Shown here in pieces: positions 59,219 through 64,000 of a stretch of DNA of 64,000 bases. This DNA comes from Xenorhabdus budapestensis (lineage in GTDB: Bacteria > Pseudomonadota > Gammaproteobacteria > Enterobacterales > Enterobacteriaceae): the NCBI RefSeq assembly GCF_002632465.1, contig NZ_NIBS01000005.1, positions 62,001 through 126,000 of the forward strand. Reading direction: 5' to 3'. A model generated the notes under the pieces. That model was given only the letters and a program-made list of their open reading frames with translations. It was not told the origin of the DNA and searched no databases. Both the position numbers and the translations under genes were made by a program. How positions within the stretch are numbered: the stretch's first letter is position 1; each line of letters opens with the position of its first letter.

Positions 59219-59581
59219 ATGAAATTTGTCGTTGGTGGACAAATAGAAAAAGAAAAAATAGCCGAATGTATACGGCAACTGGCAGGAGATAAAGCTACCT
59301 CGATTGTCATCATGAATGATATCGAAGCATCCATGGCAATTAAGAATGGCAATGCCGATTACTATTTTGGTGCCTGTAATACCGGAGGAGGTGGAGCACT
59401 GGCAATCGCCATTGCACTTATCGGTTTAGATCTCTGTGCCACCATTGGCATGCCGGGAAAAATCTTACCGGACGATGAGATTATTGCTCATGTAAAAGCA
59501 GGCAAAAAAGCGTTTGGCTTTACAGGGCAAGATATCGATATTGTTCTGCCAGTGATCATTAACACGATCATTTCTCAATAA
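59219..59581 (+). CDS. yhfU: YhfU, DUF2620 protein
   Basis: The 120-residue protein matches E. coli YhfU. It has KFVVGGQIEKEKIAECIRQL at the start, then the glycine-rich YYFGACNTGGGGALAIAIAL and a C-terminal GFTGQDIDIVLPVIINTI. No enzymatic motif is recognised. GAGAGGG precedes the ATG, and it sits ten bases before yhfT, so it may be a soluble partner of that membrane protein. Confidence 0.86.
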   Translation: MKFVVGGQIEKEKIAECIRQLAGDKATSIVIMNDIEASMAIKNGNADYYFGACNTGGGGALAIAIALIGLDLCATIGMPGKILPDDEIIAHVKAGKKAFGFTGQDIDIVLPVIINTIISQ

Positions 59582-59591
59582 GGAGCATATC

Positions 59592-60974
59592 ATGCAACAT
59601 TTTCATGATTTCCTGATGAGATTGATGGAAGTCGACCCCCTTAAAGCAGGATTACTGGCTGCAATTGGTGCGATTGCTGCCATGATGGCAAACCGTGGTA
59701 TCGCCGTTTTCCATGATGGTCTGCGTCCGCTGCTTCCCGAATATCTTGAAGGTCGAATGAGTCGTAAAGCACTCGCTGCGACGAGCTTTGCCTTAAGCAT
59801 TGGTCTGGTTGTGGGATTTGGTATTCCCTTTTCGCTGGCAGCGCCAATCGTACTGGTTCACAGCCTGCTGCTCGGTACGGATATGATTGGTATCTGGTGT
59901 GCCAACAGCCGCAGAGGGTTTATCGCGTCAGGTATCATCGGCGCGCTGTACGCCATTGCCTTACTGGCAGGGCTGCGTTCAGTAGTGGAATTCTTTGCCA
60001 TGCTGCCGGTTAATTTCACTGACGACTTAAAAAAAGTCGGCGATCCGATTGTGGCCTGTTTTGCCCTGTTCCCTGCGATGGTCGTCGGCTACCAATATGG
60101 CTACCGCAAAGGGTTGTTAGTGATGTTAACCGCTTTGATTGGTTATTTGGCGACCAAAGCCGCTGGCCCGCTCAGTTTTGGTGGTTTAATCGAAAAACCT
60201 GTCAGCGTCGATCCGAATGGAGCGGCTTTGCTGCTGTCGATGATCGCAATGTTCTACTTTGCCATGCGTGAACGTCCGGCACATCTTGCAGATAATACAT
60301 CATCAGCAAATCAAACCTCAGCAGCACCAAAAGGTGCTAATGAAATCTTAGTGGGGCTGTTTTCGACCCGTATTGAACGCATCCAGAAAAACAAATGGCT
60401 CCTCATCCTCTGTGGGGGTCTGACTGCAAGTGCGGCTACTATGTCTTTCAGCCTGCTGGCAGAAGGCCCGGTATCATTGCAATTAATGGCGCAAGATGAA
60501 CAAACCAACGCCTTGCTGGTAGCGCTGGCTCGTGCTATCGGGTTTGTTCCACTGGTTGGTACGACAGCAATCGCCACTGGCGTGTATAGCCCCAACGGGA
60601 TGAAATTTGTCTTTGTGGCAGGTCTGGCAACCAATAACCCGTGGCTCGCCTTTATTGCAGGCGGTATCACTATGTTTATTGAGATCCAGTTGCTGGCGAA
60701 AATTGCAATCTGGCTGGATAAATACCCCGGAGTTAAAGCCTGTAGTGGCCATATTCGTACCGCGATCACCAAAATGCTCGAAGTCGCCCTGTTGGTTGGT
60801 GGTATGATTGCTTCCAACGCGATTCTGCCGGGTATGGGCTTTATGATTGTGGCAGGTATCTACCTGCTCAACCGTACTTCCAAACGTCCTTTGGTTGAAA
60901 TGGCAATCGGCCCGATTGCAACCATTGCGGTAGGTATTCTTGCCAACGTGCTCTATTTAGCAGGAATAAATTAA
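59592..60974 (+). CDS. yhfT: YhfT, multipass membrane protein, putative transporter
   Basis: The 460-residue protein has about 12 hydrophobic segments and matches YhfT: AAIAAMMANRGIAVFHDGLR, LPEYLEGRMSRKALAATSF, GFGIPFSLAAPIVLVHSLLL and GTTAIATGVYSPNGMKFVFV. The function is unknown; the operon context suggests uptake of the substrate that the yhf enzymes convert. AAGGAG precedes the ATG. Confidence 0.88.
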   Translation: MQHFHDFLMRLMEVDPLKAGLLAAIGAIAAMMANRGIAVFHDGLRPLLPEYLEGRMSRKALAATSFALSIGLVVGFGIPFSLAAPIVLVHSLLLGTDMIGIWCANSRRGFIASGIIGALYAIALLAGLRSVVEFFAMLPVNFTDDLKKVGDPIVACFALFPAMVVGYQYGYRKGLLVMLTALIGYLATKAAGPLSFGGLIEKPVSVDPNGAALLLSMIAMFYFAMRERPAHLADNTSSANQTSAAPKGANEILVGLFSTRIERIQKNKWLLILCGGLTASAATMSFSLLAEGPVSLQLMAQDEQTNALLVALARAIGFVPLVGTTAIATGVYSPNGMKFVFVAGLATNNPWLAFIAGGITMFIEIQLLAKIAIWLDKYPGVKACSGHIRTAITKMLEVALLVGGMIASNAILPGMGFMIVAGIYLLNRTSKRPLVEMAIGPIATIAVGILANVLYLAGIN

Positions 60975-60992
60975 CAGGAATAAAGTGAGAGA

Positions 60993-62111
60993 ATGAAAAC
61001 AGCGCCATTGCAAAGCTATCCACTGAAAAGTATGACTATGGCACAAGCCCAACAGCAGCAATTTAAGCTGGTGGATATTATCTGTCGTCACTTTCCCGGA
61101 GCTGATTTTCTCTCACAAGGGGATCTGGGATTAGTCCCGGATCTCCATCAACCCCGGATGACTCAGCGTATTGAAAGGGTAATCGCCGAGTACTTCGGGG
61201 CTGAAGCAGCGGCCTTTGTCAATGGTGCAGGAACCGGTGCTTTACGTTCTGGGCTAGCAGCACTGCTTCGTCCTCATGAGACATTACTGGTGCATGATGC
61301 CCCCGTTTATCCCACAACAAAAACATCAATTGAACAAATGGGTCTTAATGTTGTATATGCTGATTTCAACTGTACAAACCAACTTGAAACCAGCATTAAG
61401 CAATATCAGCCAGCAACCTGCCTGATCCAGCATACACGGCAGAAAATCGATGATTGCTATGCCCTGCAAAATATCATCGCCATCTTAAATCAATATCACA
61501 TTCCCTCATTGGTAGATGATAATTATGCCGCAATGAAAGTGCCACATATTGGTTGTGAATACGGCGCAACACTTTCTGCCTTTTCTTGCTTCAAATTACT
61601 GGGGCCACAAGGCGTAGGCGTGGTTGTCGGCCGACAAGCTGTGATTGATAAACTACGCCACGGCATGTACTCCGGTGGCTGCCAGATTCAGGGTTATCAG
61701 GCGATGGAAGCATTACGTGGGTTAGTATTCGCCCCGGTCATGCACGCAGTACAGTCTGAAGTGAATGAATCGCTGGTGACAAGGCTGAATCAGGGTGAAG
61801 TGCCACAAGTGAAGCGGGCATTTATCGCCAATGCTCAGTCAAAAGTCGTCTTAGTGGAATTTTACGAACCTATTGCGGATGCAGTGCTGGCCACCGCACA
61901 CACACTGGGTGCACTACCTTATCCCGTCGGTGCCGAATCGAAATTTGAAATCCCGCCCCTGTTTTACCGAATTTCCGACACATTTCGTCAGGCAGATCCC
62001 ACCCTGGAGAAACGCATGATCCGCATCAACCCTAATCGCAGCGGGGCCGAAACAATTATGCGTATCTTGCAGGCAAGCAGTCGGTTGAATATATCTGGGA
62101 AATATCTTTAA
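60993..62111 (+). CDS. yhfS: YhfS, PLP-dependent aminotransferase-like protein
   Basis: The 372-residue fold-type I PLP enzyme matches E. coli YhfS (361). It has AAAFVNGAGTGALRSGLAAL for cofactor phosphate binding, the Asp region IPSLVDDNYAAMKVPHIGCE, and the likely Schiff-base Lys in LSAFSCFKLLGPQGVGVVVG. It is the last gene of the operon. Substrate unknown; relatives act on sulfur amino acids or as transaminases. Confidence 0.87.
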   Translation: MKTAPLQSYPLKSMTMAQAQQQQFKLVDIICRHFPGADFLSQGDLGLVPDLHQPRMTQRIERVIAEYFGAEAAAFVNGAGTGALRSGLAALLRPHETLLVHDAPVYPTTKTSIEQMGLNVVYADFNCTNQLETSIKQYQPATCLIQHTRQKIDDCYALQNIIAILNQYHIPSLVDDNYAAMKVPHIGCEYGATLSAFSCFKLLGPQGVGVVVGRQAVIDKLRHGMYSGGCQIQGYQAMEALRGLVFAPVMHAVQSEVNESLVTRLNQGEVPQVKRAFIANAQSKVVLVEFYEPIADAVLATAHTLGALPYPVGAESKFEIPPLFYRISDTFRQADPTLEKRMIRINPNRSGAETIMRILQASSRLNISGKYL

Positions 62112-62120
62112 ATAGAAAAA

Positions 62121-62166
62121 TATACCCTATGGATTTCAGACTGCAACTTGAAAGACGACGGGTATA
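62121..62166. repeat. dispersed palindromic repeat after yhfS
   Basis: A 46-bp imperfect palindrome: TATACCC at the left faces GGGTATA at the right, and GGATTTCA faces TTGAAAG. It belongs to the same family as the sequences at 14581, 39972 and 40059. Confidence 0.6.
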
Positions 62167-62604
62167 GTAGCCAATAATTCCCCCAGTGATTTATATTTAT
62201 TTATATGGAATGCGCGATGAAATACGCAGATACATTAATGAATCAGTCACTCCAGGACGAGAGTATGTTAATAATGAAAATATTTATGTTCTATTAACTC
62301 ATTAACAACAACGTTAGGATTGGAAAGAGAAAGAGGAATAAAGCAGTTTTTTGAAAATACATTGAAAGTCAAAAAACATATGAGTTCTACTCATAAATTA
62401 CTTGCCAATGACAACATAAAAAAATCACTTCATAATTCTTGAGGCCACTCTTTCGGTCTGATTGTTGTCAGCTCGACTTTCCTTTAACCAAGTGGTCGCG
62501 TATCAAAATGAAAGGAAATCGAGCAAAGGTAGAAATATAAAAACACTCCCTATCAGGTAGACATAAACCACATTTAAAAGTGATATAAGTATAGACTTAA
62601 TACC
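62167..62604. other. intergenic region with a 14-bp inverted repeat
   Basis: No ORF is credible in these 440 bp. At 62471-62524, GCTCGACTTTCCTTT faces AAAGGAAATCGAGC (14-bp arms with one bulged base, 25-bp spacer), which might be an operator, a terminator-like hairpin or a transposon-end scar. The rest is AT-rich. Confidence 0.45.
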
Positions 62605-62994
62605 ATGAATCAAACTACCGCTATTCAACGCCTGAGTAAATTTGATCAACAAGGCCGCTATGTCTTCACCGCTAAAGATCTTGCCAAAGCAATGAGGAGA
62701 GGTGAATACAACTATGTCAGCTTAGAATCTGCACTATCTGAATACGGTGCCATTTCACAAATTCCAATTGATCGGCTGACAGTGATGACTACAGGCCGTA
62801 AAGGAACCTACAAAACCCCTTTCGGTATCATTGAATTTACACACACAAAAAGGTCAGCCCCCAATATTATCTGTAATATCAAATAAATTGGCAGACCACT
62901 CCGCCTGGCAAGTAAACAAGCCGCCTACCGTAACCTAAAACGAGTGGGTAGAAATACACATTTAGTTGAAGAGAGGATAATCTATGAAGCTTAA
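62605..62994 (+). pseudogene. decayed AbiEi-type antitoxin gene
   Basis: The 93-codon ORF begins like AbiEi antitoxins (TTAIQRLSKFDQQGRYVFTA, KDLAK) and then jumps to MRRGEYNYVSLESALSEYGA and LTVMTTGRKGTYKTPFGIIE. By my memory of the family, part of the N-terminal winged helix is deleted between these blocks. After the stop at 62884 the same frame continues IGRPLRLASKQAAYRNLKRV and GRNTHLVEERIIYEA, the normal C-terminus. So an internal deletion and a nonsense change have broken the gene. Confidence 0.65.
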
Positions 62995-63166
62995 TCGTAC
63001 AGATTTCTCACAACTGGTCGATCGCAATTTGCCAAATAATATCTTTACACGTACTTTAGGAAACGAAAAATTTATCCCTTATTTAATTTCAAGCTTAGAA
63101 GAACTATTCAAAAAGCTGCAACTTTCGCTCTCCGATAATAATGACCAACCCGAATTCAGACTGTAA
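62984..63166 (+). pseudogene. remnant of an AbiEii-type nucleotidyltransferase toxin
   Basis: The 60-codon ORF starts MKLNRTDFSQLVD, as AbiEii toxins do, then runs into RNLPNNIFTRTLGNEKFIPY and ends DNNDQPEFRL. The GGTSL nucleotidyltransferase motif and nearly the whole domain are absent, so it looks like an N-terminus joined to a short C-terminal piece. It overlaps the antitoxin remnant by 11 bases, the usual AbiE order. Confidence 0.5.
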
Positions 63167-63172
63167 AAGCTG

Positions 63173-63219
63173 GCCTGAGGAATATCACCACTTTATTTTA
63201 TTAATATTGTTCCTCAGGC
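63173..63219. terminator. hairpin between convergent genes
   Basis: A perfect 10-bp inverted repeat (GCCTGAGGAA / TTCCTCAGGC) with a 27-base AT-rich loop lies between the AbiE remnants and paaZ. There is no strong T-run; it may end paaZ transcription. Confidence 0.5.
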
Positions 63220-63253
63220 ACTTTATCTCTCTTATTCAGAGCATATTAACGAG

Positions 63254-64000
63254 TTAAACATAATCCCTCTGCTGCCGCTCCACCAATGTGAGGATGCTGT
63301 AAAGGGCGACAGGCTGTTGCTCCTGATTCAAAACCTGCACATCCCAAATGACAACACCCTGTGGCTTGTCATCCGGGGTCTTCTGAACTTTCTTGATCTT
63401 CTTCTTGCAGGTCAACCGAACCTGAATCGTATCACCAATTTTCACTGGTTCAATAAACCGCAGGTTTTCCATACCGTAGTTCGCCAAGACAGGCCCGACA
63501 GGTGCATCAACGAACAGACCGGCAGCAGCCGATACAACAAAGTAACCATGCGCCACACGCTCACCAAACAGGGATTCAGCCGCACCAATTTTATCCATAT
63601 GGGCATAAAAATGATCCCCGCTCAGACAGGCGAAATTGACGATATCCGCTTCTGTCACCGTCCGGCGAGCAGTCAGCAGACTTTCCCCAATTTCAATTTG
63701 TTCGAAATACTTACGGAACGGATGAACAGGATCTTCCTTCACTTTCGCACCGCGCACCCACTCACGACCAATAGCCGCCAGCATACTTGGGCTGGCCTGA
63801 ATTGCTGTGCGCTGCATATAGTGTTTCACCGCACGCAATCCACCCAGCTCTTCACCACCACCAGCACGTCCCGGCCCGCCATGTACCAACATAGGTAGCG
63901 GAGAACCGTGTCCTGTGGATTCCGCTGATGCCGCCTCATCCAGAATCAACATACGGCCATGAGCACAAGCTGTTGCCCGAATAACCTGCATCGCAATTTG
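63254..64000 (-). CDS. paaZ: phenylacetate degradation protein PaaZ, C-terminal part
   Basis: The last 248 codons of a minus-strand gene run off the right edge. They match E. coli PaaZ (681 residues): the end of the aldehyde dehydrogenase domain ([37 protein letters not shown]), then the MaoC-type hydratase domain with [20 protein letters not shown] (catalytic Asp/His), [20 protein letters not shown] and [10 protein letters not shown]. PaaZ opens the oxepin-CoA ring and oxidises the aldehyde in phenylacetate breakdown. The other paa genes should lie outside the window. Confidence 0.94.
   Translation of the reverse strand, partial: QIAMQVIRATACAHGRMLILDEAASAESTGHGSPLPMLVHGGPGRAGGGEELGGLRAVKHYMQRTAIQASPSMLAAIGREWVRGAKVKEDPVHPFRKYFEQIEIGESLLTARRTVTEADIVNFACLSGDHFYAHMDKIGAAESLFGERVAHGYFVVSAAAGLFVDAPVGPVLANYGMENLRFIEPVKIGDTIQVRLTCKKKIKKVQKTPDDKPQGVVIWDVQVLNQEQQPVALYSILTLVERQQRDYV

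Noticed and set aside
59219-60974. yhfU-yhfT as a PTS enzyme IIB-IIC pair
   Set aside because: The glycine-rich YhfU lacks a clear phosphorylation Cys or His motif, and no EIIA or HPr-like gene is nearby; kept as an uncharacterised membrane pair.

Overview
The window looks like a chromosomal segment of an insect-pathogenic, nematode-symbiotic enterobacterium, most likely Xenorhabdus, with Photorhabdus as the second choice. Base composition is moderately AT-rich and nearly all housekeeping genes have close Escherichia coli counterparts. EnvZ has almost no periplasmic domain, as described for Xenorhabdus nematophila. The c-di-GMP enzyme HmsP/YhjK survives only as its membrane sensor half. IS, toxin and repeat remnants are scattered between the genes. 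The genus call is inference, because no rRNA or species marker lies in the window.

Layout from left to right. 1-8.3 kb: partial yicG-type gene, yidR, yidQ, a small putative CRP-controlled unit, avtA, tag, glyQS and tRNA-Pro(TGG). 8.3-17.4 kb: a VapC-type remnant, dppABCDF, a palindromic repeat, the truncated hmsP/yhjK, yhjJ and an IS30 fragment. 17.4-24.9 kb: hemN, yihI, a GT39-like membrane glycosyltransferase, adeP, and the divergent smvR/smvA pair. 24.9-29.4 kb is an AT-rich accessory island. It holds an orphan Hcp followed by a putative membrane-inserting effector and a multipass candidate immunity protein, with a frameshifted alpha/beta hydrolase on the other strand.

29.5-43 kb: a polar amino acid ABC transporter without a local ATPase gene, pstSCAB-phoU with Pho boxes, an IS1-derived MITE-like element ending in the last codons of envZ, ompR, greB and tex. 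42.8-54.5 kb: a PNPOx-like protein, feoABC with FNR- and Fur-like sites, a RES-Xre toxin-antitoxin operon with paired operators, an OsmC-like peroxidase, bioH, gntX, nfuA, glpEGR and glpD. 54.5-64 kb: a decayed 1-kb spacer, a yhfZ-Y-X-php-U-T-S operon lacking yhfW, a decayed AbiE-type pair, and the 3' end of paaZ at the right edge.

The core genes group by function: dipeptide uptake (dpp), phosphate uptake and its control (pst-phoU), ferrous iron uptake (feo), glycerol-3-phosphate use (glp) and osmosensing (ompR-envZ). The least understood parts are the Hcp-effector-immunity cassette, the yhf metabolic operon, and the 34-codon ORF placed between a CRP-like site and a terminator.
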